Origin: Candidatus Nealsoniibacteriota bacterium
GTDB lineage: Bacteria; Patescibacteriota; Minisyncoccia; Minisyncoccales; MHMH01
Assembly (NCBI GenBank): GCA_030700195.1
Contig: JAUYKD010000027.1
Location: 1-9,359 of the forward strand
Direction of reading: 5' to 3'
DNA: 9,359 nt
Each line of letters starts with the position of its first letter. Within the stretch, counting starts at the first letter, position 1. Made by a program: the position numbers and the translations under genes. Positions 1-5,638 of this stretch are shown here, one piece after another. The notes beneath the pieces are model-generated. The model had not been told where the DNA came from and searched no databases. It worked only from the letters and a program-made list of their open reading frames with translations.

Positions 1-141
1 AAATGCCCGCTTTGCCAAGTTTCAGAAGAAAGCATTAATATTTTAAAAAGCAAAGGCCAGGAAAAAGGCCGTCTTAATAAAAAAGAACGGAAAAATAGTT
101 TTCTGCGCAAATTATTTAAAAAACATGCAAACAATAATTAA
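1..141 (+). CDS. 3' end of an unidentified gene with a CPLC motif near its C-terminus
   Basis: An open frame enters from the left edge and ends at TAA. It gives 46 residues, starting with K-C-P-L-C and continuing into a strongly basic, lysine-rich tail (KGQEKGRLNKKERK, then FLRKLFKKHANNN). The start and most of the protein lie outside the window. The CxxC pair could be half of a zinc ribbon, a metal site or a redox pair, but one pair in a fragment is not enough to assign a family. The last 17 bases overlap the start of the next gene in another frame, which suggests translational coupling and membership of the same operon. The function is not recognised. The frame is likely real because it is open from the edge and its basic tail reads like coding sequence, but it is short. 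Confidence 0.5.
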   Translation, partial: KCPLCQVSEESINILKSKGQEKGRLNKKERKNSFLRKLFKKHANNN

Positions 142-1570
142 GAATCAAATAAAAGCAATAAAAAAAGTCTTTAGAGATCCGATATTTTCAATTTTAGCAG
201 CAGCCATAGGCTTTAATTTTCTGGCCCTGGATTATTTTATCTTTTCCCGGACTACCACCTTGGAAGTATTTTTCCTGTCCAACAGCCCTTTTTATAATTG
301 GACTTCAATTGTTTTAAGCTTGCTGACCGCTTTTCTTTTCGGCATCGCCTTGGCTATGGTAATTTTTATCCTGAAAAGAAAATTAGAGAATACCGGAACT
401 TCGACCGGCAGCAGTATTTTTGGCGGAACTTTTGGCGTTATCGCCAGCGGTTGTCCTGTTTGCGGCGCCTGGCTTTTGCCGGTTTTAGGCATTGCCGGGT
501 CCTTGACGGCTTTTCCTTTTCAGGGGCTGGAAATTAAAATTATCGCTGTTTTTCTTCTCGGGTTTTCTATTTTTCAATCGTCAAAGTCCGTTCTTGGGAT
601 TTGCCAGCCGGCGTCAAAAAAGAGAAACTTTATGTTTTCGTTGGCCTTTATCTTGGTTTTAATTTCCTTGATTTATGCTCTGCCAAAACTGCCTCAAGAA
701 TATAAGTTTAATTTTTCCGGGCAGAACATTGCCAAGACCGCGCTTCTTTCCGCTCAAACAGGAAAATCCGGCGGTTCCGATTTAGACGCGGCTTCCTTGA
801 TCAGTCAGATTAATCCGGAAGAGGGTTATACTATTAAAGCTAAATATGAGAACATCGGCTTCAATCTCTTGGAAGCGGGAGTGATTGATTTTGAGAAATT
901 CAAAAGCATCTATGACAGGGCCGGCGCGCCGTTGACCGCCGACCAATTAAAAATTTTCAGCCAGGAGGGTTTTAATCAAGAGATTACTATCGATTCTGAC
1001 AACGCTTATTTTTTACTCAACTTTTTCTGGGCCTTGGGGCTGGCCAATAAAAATCCCATTCTTGAAGAAGGCGAGATAACCAAATACGGAGAAAGCCAAA
1101 TAGATTCTTTTGCTTCCACCGGCGGCTGGACGATCGGTACAAAACCGGTCATGGAGGTCTATTCCAACTCAACAATCATTAAATTGAATGACGAAGAACA
1201 GGGAAAAGTTGAAGAGGTAGCCGGCAACGCTTATCGCCCCTGCTGTGGCAATTCTACCGCTTTTCCCGACTGCAATCACGGGATGGCTCTTCTGGGAGTT
1301 TTGGAACTTTTGGCGGCCAACGACGCTTCGCTTGACCAGATGTACGAAGCGGCAAAATACTTTAACGCTTTCTGGTTTCCTCAACAGTATTTTGATCTGG
1401 CTGTCTATTTTAAGGTGACCGACGGTTTAGACTTCATAGATATTGACAGTAAAACAATCGTAGGAAAGGATTATTCTTCCGGTTTAGGCTGGAGTAAAAC
1501 TAAAAGATGGCTGACTGACAATAACATAATTGAAAAACCGCCTTCCGGCGGAGGCGGCTGCGGAGTATAA
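125..1570 (+). CDS. Polytopic membrane protein with CPVC pair and large Cys/His soluble domain, function unknown
   Basis: The 481-residue protein has about five hydrophobic segments in its first 190 residues (roughly 20-40, 61-84, 100-128, 137-153 and 168-187). A Gly-rich stretch carries a CPVC pair at C110/C113 inside or at the edge of the third segment. The rest (about 190-481) is a soluble domain, probably outside the membrane, with a dense motif at 373-387: C373, C374, N376, F380, C383, N384, H385, G386, M387. The protein ends in a Gly-rich tail with C479 (sequence GGGGCGV). The Cys, His and Met ligands suggest copper or another soft metal, or thiol chemistry, but I know no characterised family with this layout. 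It overlaps the preceding gene by 17 bases and lies 21 bases before the DUF1573 gene. No Shine-Dalgarno sequence is obvious. The gene call is firm and the function is open. Confidence 0.9.
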   Translation: MQTIIKNQIKAIKKVFRDPIFSILAAAIGFNFLALDYFIFSRTTTLEVFFLSNSPFYNWTSIVLSLLTAFLFGIALAMVIFILKRKLENTGTSTGSSIFGGTFGVIASGCPVCGAWLLPVLGIAGSLTAFPFQGLEIKIIAVFLLGFSIFQSSKSVLGICQPASKKRNFMFSLAFILVLISLIYALPKLPQEYKFNFSGQNIAKTALLSAQTGKSGGSDLDAASLISQINPEEGYTIKAKYENIGFNLLEAGVIDFEKFKSIYDRAGAPLTADQLKIFSQEGFNQEITIDSDNAYFLLNFFWALGLANKNPILEEGEITKYGESQIDSFASTGGWTIGTKPVMEVYSNSTIIKLNDEEQGKVEEVAGNAYRPCCGNSTAFPDCNHGMALLGVLELLAANDASLDQMYEAAKYFNAFWFPQQYFDLAVYFKVTDGLDFIDIDSKTIVGKDYSSGLGWSKTKRWLTDNNIIEKPPSGGGGCGV

Positions 1571-1591
1571 TAATTAATCATTAATAATTTT

Positions 1592-2074
1592 ATGAAACTG
1601 GTAATTTTCGTTGTTTTGGGGTCATTGTTGATATTAGCCGGCCTTATTTACGGCTTGCCTTATTTAACTCAGGAAGGAAGTTCAGGCAGGCCGGGCAAGA
1701 TAGAAATCAGTCCTTTAGAGTATGACTTTGGCACGGTTTCCATGGGCGACAGCCACGTTAAATATACTTATGAAATCAGCAATGTCGGGCAAGGCGATTT
1801 GAAGATTGACAGCATTTGGACTTCTTGCATGTGCACTACCGCCCGTTTGAGGGTGGGCGACAAAGAAAGTCCTGAATTTGGCATGCATACTAATTCAATG
1901 TTATGGTCTCAAAAAATTCCTCCGGGGGAAAAGGGATATTTGGATGTAACTTTTGACCAGGCCTTGCATGGAGAAGAAGGCATCGGACAAATCGTCAGGG
2001 CTATTTATATTTCTAATAACGATCCGCAAACCCCTAAAACTCAAGTGATGCTGTTTGGCACCGTTGTTAAATAA
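1592..2074 (+). CDS. Membrane-anchored DUF1573 domain protein
   Basis: The 160-residue protein has an uncleaved-looking hydrophobic anchor at about residues 3-25. It is followed by an immunoglobulin-like beta domain matching DUF1573: the pattern ISPLEYDFGTVSMGD, then YEISNVGQGDLKIDSIWTSC, with a Cys pair at C79-M80-C81 where the family usually has SCGCT. Further along are M98-H99, M103, a PPGEKG turn at 111-115 and H126. DUF1573 proteins are exported or surface-exposed and largely uncharacterised. The CMC pair together with His and Met could bind copper, which is inference. The gene sits between the 481-residue membrane protein and the GltB-like gene, one base before the latter, so translation of the two is probably coupled. 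The ATG at 1592 is favoured because it places the hydrophobic anchor at the very N-terminus; the leader is AT-rich and has no Shine-Dalgarno sequence. Confidence 0.9.
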   Translation: MKLVIFVVLGSLLILAGLIYGLPYLTQEGSSGRPGKIEISPLEYDFGTVSMGDSHVKYTYEISNVGQGDLKIDSIWTSCMCTTARLRVGDKESPEFGMHTNSMLWSQKIPPGEKGYLDVTFDQALHGEEGIGQIVRAIYISNNDPQTPKTQVMLFGTVVK

Positions 2075-2075
2075 T

Positions 2076-3269
2076 ATGAATGAATGGATTAAAGAAGTTC
2101 AAAATAGGATAAAGAGGATTCCCATTTCCAGCGGCCGTTCCAACAAGCTGGGCAAAATCAGCTTTGATGATTTAGTTTTTGTTCCGGCCCAGTTAAACAA
2201 AAGGCCGGTTGACTATTTCAGAGAAAAAATTGACTCAACTACAATTATCGGCCAAAACAGCCAAAAGCCGATTAAGCTTGAAACGCCCATTTTGATCGGA
2301 GCCATGTCTTTTGGCGCTTTAAGCAAAGAAGCTAAAATTGCTCTGGCTAAGGCCTCAACAATAGCCGGCACCATTGAAAATACCGGGGAAGGAGGCATGT
2401 TGGCTCAAGAGAGGGAGTTTTCTAAATATTTGATAGTTCAGTACAGCACGGCCAGGTTCGGCATTACCGAGGACGTCCTCGGCAAAGCCGATGCCGTAGA
2501 AATAAAAATCGGCCAGGGAGCCAAGCCGGGCCAAGGCGGACTTTTGCCCAAAGAAAAAGTCACTGCCGAGATTGCTGAAATCAGAAAAATTAATAAAAAT
2601 CAGGACGTTCATTCTCCGCCATACCATCCTGACATTAAAAATACGGAAGACCTTAAAGAAAAAGTAAAGTGGCTGAGAGAGCTTACGGGAGGCAAGCCGA
2701 TTATCATTAAAATGGGAGCAGGGGATATTGAAAACGATATTAAACTGGCAGTTAAGGCAAATCCGGACGTCATTGCTTTGGACGGCCTAGAGGGCGGTAC
2801 CGGGGCGGCTCCGGAAATAATGCTGGATGAAGTCGGTATCCCTGTTTTAGCCGCTTTAGCCAGAGCCAGGAAAATTCTGGACAAGTTGAAAGCTCCCCAA
2901 GAACTCTGGATAGGGGGCGGATTGAACAAGGGAGGAGAGTTTGCCAAGGCCTTGGCTTTGGGAGCAGATGCTGTTTTTGTCTCTTTTGCTATGATGGTGG
3001 CTATGGGCTGCACTTATTGCAGATTGTGCCATCTTGGCAAATGTCCCAAAGGAATTACCACACAAGATCCGGAACTGATTAAAAAATTAGACACTCAAAC
3101 AGCTCCGCAAAACATCGCCAATTATATTAAAAACTGCACCGAAGAGATTAAAATGGTGGCCGGAGCAGTCGGTAAAAACAATATCCATCATTTAAACAAA
3201 GAAGACTTAAGGGCCTTAAATAAAGAAATAGCCGAGCTGACAGGAGTAAAATTCATCGGCCAAGAATAA
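2076..3269 (+). CDS. Stand-alone glutamate synthase-like FMN/Fe-S protein
   Basis: This 397-residue protein matches the FMN-binding central domain of glutamate synthase (GltB family, TIM barrel). Visible landmarks are TPILIGAMSFGALSKEA near residue 71, KIGQGAKPGQGG at 144-155, GLEGGTGAAPE at 237-247, a phosphate-binding IGGGLNKGGEFAKAL near 280, and an Fe-S motif with C312, C318 and C323 in the C-X5-C-X4-C spacing of the GltS [3Fe-4S] site. An extra cysteine at C315 could allow a [4Fe-4S] cluster. The N-terminal glutaminase and C-terminal GXGXG domains of full GltB are absent and no GltD is seen, so classical NADPH-dependent glutamate synthesis from glutamine is doubtful. Related short proteins are usually annotated only as glutamate synthase-like. 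A longer in-frame TTG start at 2055 would lie inside the preceding gene; the ATG at 2076, one base after that gene's stop, is preferred. Thioredoxin and FTR genes follow directly. Confidence 0.9.
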   Translation: MNEWIKEVQNRIKRIPISSGRSNKLGKISFDDLVFVPAQLNKRPVDYFREKIDSTTIIGQNSQKPIKLETPILIGAMSFGALSKEAKIALAKASTIAGTIENTGEGGMLAQEREFSKYLIVQYSTARFGITEDVLGKADAVEIKIGQGAKPGQGGLLPKEKVTAEIAEIRKINKNQDVHSPPYHPDIKNTEDLKEKVKWLRELTGGKPIIIKMGAGDIENDIKLAVKANPDVIALDGLEGGTGAAPEIMLDEVGIPVLAALARARKILDKLKAPQELWIGGGLNKGGEFAKALALGADAVFVSFAMMVAMGCTYCRLCHLGKCPKGITTQDPELIKKLDTQTAPQNIANYIKNCTEEIKMVAGAVGKNNIHHLNKEDLRALNKEIAELTGVKFIGQE

Positions 3270-3284
3270 TGGGCGCATAGAATA

Positions 3285-3602
3285 ATGCTTGTTTTAACTG
3301 ACGAAAACTTTAAAAAAGAGATTGAAGGCGCTGAAAAACCGATTTTGGTTGATTTTTGGTCAGCTAACTGTTCACCTTGCCTTATGCTTTCTCCTATTTT
3401 AGAAAAGTTGGCTGAAGAATATAAAGATAAAGTAATTTTTGCCAAGCTTAATGTGGACCAATCTCCCATGGCTGCCAGCCAATACGAAATAGACAGAATT
3501 CCGATTGTTTTGCTGTTTAAGGAAGGCAAGTTGATAAGCGGTTTTATGGGACTTCAGCCAGAAGAAGTAATAAAGGGATGGCTTGAAGAAAAACTTAAAT
3601 AA
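3285..3602 (+). CDS. Thioredoxin with CSPC active site
   Basis: The 105-residue protein is the normal length for a single thioredoxin fold and has no signal peptide, so it should be cytoplasmic. Visible landmarks are the buried Asp/Phe/Trp of VDFWS (22-26), the active-site cysteines C29 and C32 in the motif NCSPC, LNVDQSP in the third strand region (56-61), and the cis-proline P73 in RIPIVLLF. The usual active site is CGPC; here Ser replaces Gly, and Ile follows the cis-Pro where Thr is common. It probably reduces disulfides using electrons from the FTR encoded 8 bases downstream, since no NADPH-thioredoxin reductase gene is visible. The gene begins 15 bases after the GltB-like gene with no clear Shine-Dalgarno sequence. 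Family assignment is firm; the electron donor is inferred from adjacency. Confidence 0.95.
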   Translation: MLVLTDENFKKEIEGAEKPILVDFWSANCSPCLMLSPILEKLAEEYKDKVIFAKLNVDQSPMAASQYEIDRIPIVLLFKEGKLISGFMGLQPEEVIKGWLEEKLK

Positions 3603-3610
3603 ACAAAAAC

Positions 3611-3871
3611 ATGACAGATATTGAGCAGGCAATTGAAAAATACGAAAAATACGCTCAAGAAAACGGCTTAAGCCTAAACCAGAATAGAAAAATAGTTGAA
3701 AGCGTGGTTAAGGGTCTTTTAGAAAATGAAAAAAAGCACGGCAAGAGATTTTGTCCCTGTCGAAGAATCACCGGTACTTCCGAAGATTTGCAAAAAGTCT
3801 GCCCCTGTTTTTGGCATCTTAAAGAGATAGAAAAAGACGGACATTGTTATTGCCGGCTGTTTGTAAAATAA
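3611..3871 (+). CDS. Ferredoxin:thioredoxin reductase catalytic subunit
   Basis: This 86-residue protein has the six cysteines of the FTR catalytic (beta) chain: C48-P-C50, C64-P-C66 and C79-Y-C81. In the family, four of them hold a [4Fe-4S] cluster and two form the redox disulfide that passes electrons from ferredoxin to thioredoxin. The canonical pattern is CPC, CPC, CHC. Here the last motif reads G-H78-C-Y-C, so the His next to the active-site cysteine is replaced by Tyr with a His just before, and the spacing between the two CPC motifs (13) and to the last pair (12) differs from the plant enzyme. No variable alpha subunit is visible. The gene follows the thioredoxin gene by 8 bases, which strongly supports a working pair. 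The sequence is cytoplasmic and has a charged helical N-terminus of about 45 residues. Confidence 0.93.
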   Translation: MTDIEQAIEKYEKYAQENGLSLNQNRKIVESVVKGLLENEKKHGKRFCPCRRITGTSEDLQKVCPCFWHLKEIEKDGHCYCRLFVK

Positions 3872-3887
3872 AATATAAGTATTGCAA

Positions 3888-4499
3888 ATGCATAACACAA
3901 TATTACCGCCAAACCCGATAGAGGAATTAGAAAGAAATAAGGCCTTAGCCGAGCGTCAATTATTGAGTAAAAAAGAACGGCGGCTTTTGAAGCATCAGCA
4001 AAAAGAAAAAGAACAGTTTAAGCATTATCGCCGGAAAAAACTCAAAAAACTTTTGTGGTTAATTGTCGGAATTTTAATTTTAGGAGGAGCGATTTTTGGA
4101 GGAAGTCGATTTTTAACTACTAAGTTGACTGCATCGGAATCAGCGATTATCGCCAAGCAGGGGATTCATTGGCATGCTGATTTAAGTATTAAAATTTTGG
4201 GCGAATTTCAAGATATTCCGGCCGGCATCGGTCTTGAAAAACTTCCTCATAAATCAATACATACTCATGATCGCGACGGTGTTATCCATATGGAATTCTC
4301 GGGTTTGGTAAAAGAAAGTGATTTGCGATTGGGACGTTTTTTTGAAATTTGGGGCAGGGAATTCAATCAAGATTGTATTTTAAATAAATGTTCGGGGATA
4401 GGGGGAAAAGTAAAAATGATGGTTAACGGAGAGGAAAGCCTTCAATTTGAAAATTATGTTATGCAAGACAGCGATAAAATTGGAATAATTTTTGAGTAA
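3888..4499 (+). CDS. Single-pass membrane protein with histidine cluster (HWH, HTH), function unknown
   Basis: The 203-residue protein starts with about 50 highly charged residues (lysine, arginine, glutamate; likely a helical cytoplasmic stretch), then one membrane segment at about 55-75, then an external domain. That domain carries H94-W95-H96, H121, H125-T126-H127 followed by D128, and H134, seven histidines including H121, plus C163 and C168. Such a packed set looks like a metal site, with copper plausible given the neighbouring cupredoxin and CsoR/CopA genes, but this is inference. I do not recognise a characterised family. A TTG two codons upstream (3882) is possible; the ATG at 3888 is preferred as the stronger start. 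The gene follows FTR by 16 bases and may be the last of that operon, as an 80-base gap with hairpins follows. Confidence 0.88.
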   Translation: MHNTILPPNPIEELERNKALAERQLLSKKERRLLKHQQKEKEQFKHYRRKKLKKLLWLIVGILILGGAIFGGSRFLTTKLTASESAIIAKQGIHWHADLSIKILGEFQDIPAGIGLEKLPHKSIHTHDRDGVIHMEFSGLVKESDLRLGRFFEIWGREFNQDCILNKCSGIGGKVKMMVNGEESLQFENYVMQDSDKIGIIFE

Positions 4500-4537
4500 T
4501 ATTCAAAAGGTCGATTAGATAATTAACATTAAAATTT

Positions 4538-4566
4538 GGCGAAGAGGAAATATCCTCTTCTTCGCC
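4538..4566 (+). terminator. Imperfect stem-loop after the His-cluster gene
   Basis: GGCGAA (4538-4543) pairs with TTCGCC (4561-4566) and GAGGA (4544-4548) with TCCTC (4553-4557). The loop is AATA and there is a three-base bulge (TTC, 4558-4560). The eleven paired positions make this stable, but no run of T follows, so a Rho-independent terminator is uncertain. It could instead be a processing or regulatory hairpin in the leader of the cupredoxin gene. Confidence 0.45.
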
Positions 4567-4570
4567 TTCG

Positions 4571-4586
4571 CTTCCATAAATGGAAG
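4571..4586 (+). promoter_or_regulatory. Small hairpin that could mask the cupredoxin ribosome site
   Basis: CTTCCA (4571-4576) and TGGAAG (4581-4586) are perfect complements around a TAAA loop. The right arm holds GGAAG, the only Shine-Dalgarno-like sequence before the preferred ATG at 4595, at a spacing of 8 bases. The upstream in-frame ATG at 4580 overlaps the loop and right arm. Folding would therefore hide the site, which suggests translational control, but a 6-bp stem is weak evidence. Confidence 0.35.
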
Positions 4587-4594
4587 TTCGGCTT

Positions 4595-5002
4595 ATGAAT
4601 AAAACAATTTTAATTTTGATTATTGCGGCGTTGACCGGAATCGGAGGATATTTTATTTTACAGGGAGGCAGTCAGCAGGCTACGGAGGAAAATACTTCAG
4701 TATCAGAGGGGAGGACAACAGTTGTCGCTAAAGAGTTTACTATTGAAGGAAGCGAATATAGTTTTAATCCCGATTCTATTAGCGTTAACGCCGGAGAACA
4801 AGTAAGGGTAATTTTTAAGAATGTGGGCGGCGCTGTGCATAATTTCGTAATTCAAGATTTGGGCATTGGCACTGGAACGATTGGCCCCGGCCAGACAGAC
4901 ACCGTTGAATTTACGGCTCCGATTGCGGGAGCCTACGTTTTTATCTGTTCAGTGCCCGGCCATGCCATCTCCGGAATGTCGGGTGATTTATTGGTAGAAT
5001 AA
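4595..5002 (+). CDS. Membrane-anchored cupredoxin (type 1 copper protein)
   Basis: From the ATG at 4595 the product is 135 residues. It has a hydrophobic N-terminal segment (about 3-23) that acts as a signal or anchor, a Ser/Thr/Glu/Gln linker (about 26-45), and then a plastocyanin-like domain. The copper ligands are visible in order: H82 in the AVHNFV strand, then C118, H123 and M128 in the FICSVPGHAISGM loop, spaced C-X4-H-X4-M as in type 1 sites. Cupredoxins carry single electrons or hold copper outside the cytoplasm. An in-frame ATG at 4580 would add five residues (MEVRL) before the basic start of the signal segment; the later ATG is preferred because it gives a normal MNK signal start and has GGAAG upstream. 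The next gene starts 2 bases after the stop, so the two are almost surely cotranscribed. Confidence 0.93.
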   Translation: MNKTILILIIAALTGIGGYFILQGGSQQATEENTSVSEGRTTVVAKEFTIEGSEYSFNPDSISVNAGEQVRVIFKNVGGAVHNFVIQDLGIGTGTIGPGQTDTVEFTAPIAGAYVFICSVPGHAISGMSGDLLVE

Positions 5003-5004
5003 AT

Positions 5005-5250
5005 ATGTCTATTCCAACTTTAATTCTAGGCCAAGATTTGCTTTTTTGGATAGCTGTTTTGTTAACAGCGGTCTTTTTTCTGGATTTAGCCACTTGCTGG
5101 TGGTATAACAGTTTGAATTGGGGACCGCTGAAGAAGTTTCGGGATAAATTAGTAAAGTATCACAAATATACCAGAATTTCATTGATTTTTCTTATTGTCA
5201 TTCATCTTGTTCTTCATATTTTATTTCAGGTCTGCGGAATTATTTTCTAA
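5005..5250 (+). CDS. Small two-helix membrane protein, possible cupredoxin partner
   Basis: The 81-residue product has two hydrophobic segments (about 11-30 and 57-80) joined by a charged, tryptophan-containing loop (CWWYNSLNWGPLKKFRDK). Histidines H53, H67 and H71 lie at and within the second segment, with H67/H71 one helical turn apart, and there are cysteines C31 and C77. The two-turn His spacing recalls heme-binding helices of small cytochrome b-like proteins, but no second His-bearing helix is visible, so heme binding is only a possibility. Its start lies 2 bases after the cupredoxin stop, so the products probably act together, for example by docking the cupredoxin at the membrane. The family is not recognised. 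An 84-base gap with a promoter follows. Confidence 0.75.
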   Translation: MSIPTLILGQDLLFWIAVLLTAVFFLDLATCWWYNSLNWGPLKKFRDKLVKYHKYTRISLIFLIVIHLVLHILFQVCGIIF

Positions 5251-5276
5251 TTGAAAGCCGTGTGGATAGTTTTTAT

Positions 5277-5305
5277 TTGCATTCATCTTTTAATTTTGTT
5301 ATTAT
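5277..5305 (+). promoter_or_regulatory. Probable sigma-70-type promoter for the csoR-like gene
   Basis: TTGCAT (5277-5282) and TATTAT (5300-5305) are separated by 17 bases. The -10 element matches five of six consensus bases and the -35 element three of six. TATAAA at 5303-5308 is an alternative -10. The expected start of transcription falls in or just before the inverted repeat at 5311-5329, an arrangement that suits repression by the encoded CsoR-like protein. It lies in the 84-base gap between genes, which supports it. Confidence 0.5.
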
Positions 5306-5310
5306 AAATA

Positions 5311-5329
5311 TACCCCTACCAAAGGGGGA
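5311..5329. promoter_or_regulatory. Candidate CsoR operator (C-run/G-run inverted repeat)
   Basis: TACCCCT (5311-5317) and AGGGGGA (5323-5329) form an imperfect inverted repeat around ACCAA, resembling the C-tract/G-tract boxes bound by CsoR-family repressors. It sits next to the -10 element and its right half is also the Shine-Dalgarno sequence (AGGGGGAGG, ending four bases before the ATG at 5335), so bound repressor would block transcription of csoR and what follows. By eye I found no second such box ahead of the ATPase gene. Confidence 0.6.
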
Positions 5330-5334
5330 GGATA

Positions 5335-5604
5335 ATGAAAAATACTAAAAAAGAAACCTTAAGAAGACTGAAGATTATTGAGGGCCATCTTAAGAAAGTG
5401 ATTAAAATGGTTGATGAAGATAAATACTGCATTGATGTTTTACAACAGTCTTTGGCGGTCCAGAATGCTTTAAAGGGAGCCGATAGTTTAATTTTAGACC
5501 AGCATCTTCGAAAATGCGTGGTAGAAGCAATGAAAAAAGGAAATAGTAAGAAAGAAAAAAGCATTAAAGAACTGCTTAGGGTTTTTCAACTTTCTAAAAA
5601 ATAA
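5335..5604 (+). CDS. csoR: CsoR-family copper-sensing transcriptional repressor
   Basis: This 89-residue, all-helical protein belongs to the CsoR/RcnR/FrmR family (DUF156). The family hallmark RRLKIIEGHLKKVIKMVDEDKYC is visible at 10-32. The Cu(I) ligands of CsoR are present as C32, H57 and C61, with the same spacing (25 and 4) as the Cys-His-Cys set of Mycobacterium tuberculosis CsoR; the nickel sensors RcnR and the formaldehyde sensors FrmR differ at these positions. In the family, a tetramer binds operator DNA and lets go when Cu(I) binds. A strong Shine-Dalgarno sequence (AGGGGGAGG) precedes the ATG and overlaps the candidate operator at 5311-5329, consistent with autorepression. The lysine-rich C-terminal tail is typical. 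The copper ATPase gene lies 2.3 kb downstream on the same strand and may belong to the same regulon. Confidence 0.93.
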   Translation: MKNTKKETLRRLKIIEGHLKKVIKMVDEDKYCIDVLQQSLAVQNALKGADSLILDQHLRKCVVEAMKKGNSKKEKSIKELLRVFQLSKK

Positions 5605-5638
5605 AGGTCGGAAACAGAAATAACCAAACCTTAATAAT

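Noticed and set aside
298..537. 79-residue plus-strand frame within the 481-residue gene
   Set aside because: It overlaps the membrane region of a gene with convincing hydrophobic segments and motifs in another frame, and has no motif of its own.
1538..1551. CCGCC/GGCGG hairpin with TTCC loop at the end of the 481-residue gene
   Set aside because: It encodes the Pro/Gly-rich tail of the protein and has no T-run after it, so it is better explained by codon use for that tail than as a terminator.
1573..1585. ATTAAT-C-ATTAAT palindrome between two genes
   Set aside because: ATTAAT is its own reverse complement and the gap is AT-rich; 13 bases here are easily chance.
2055..2075. TTG start extending the GltB-like protein by seven residues
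   Set aside because: It would lie wholly inside the coding end of the DUF1573 gene; the ATG at 2076 right after that gene's stop is more natural.
2609..3013. 134-residue open frame on the minus strand inside the GltB-like gene
   Set aside because: It lies antisense to a gene with clear family motifs, its translation is low in complexity (Ser, Ala, Pro, Ile) and no motif is visible. It is a shadow of the real gene.
5605..5634. Weak AAGGT/ACCTT pairing after csoR as a terminator
   Set aside because: The inner pairing is interrupted, the loop is long and no T-run follows.
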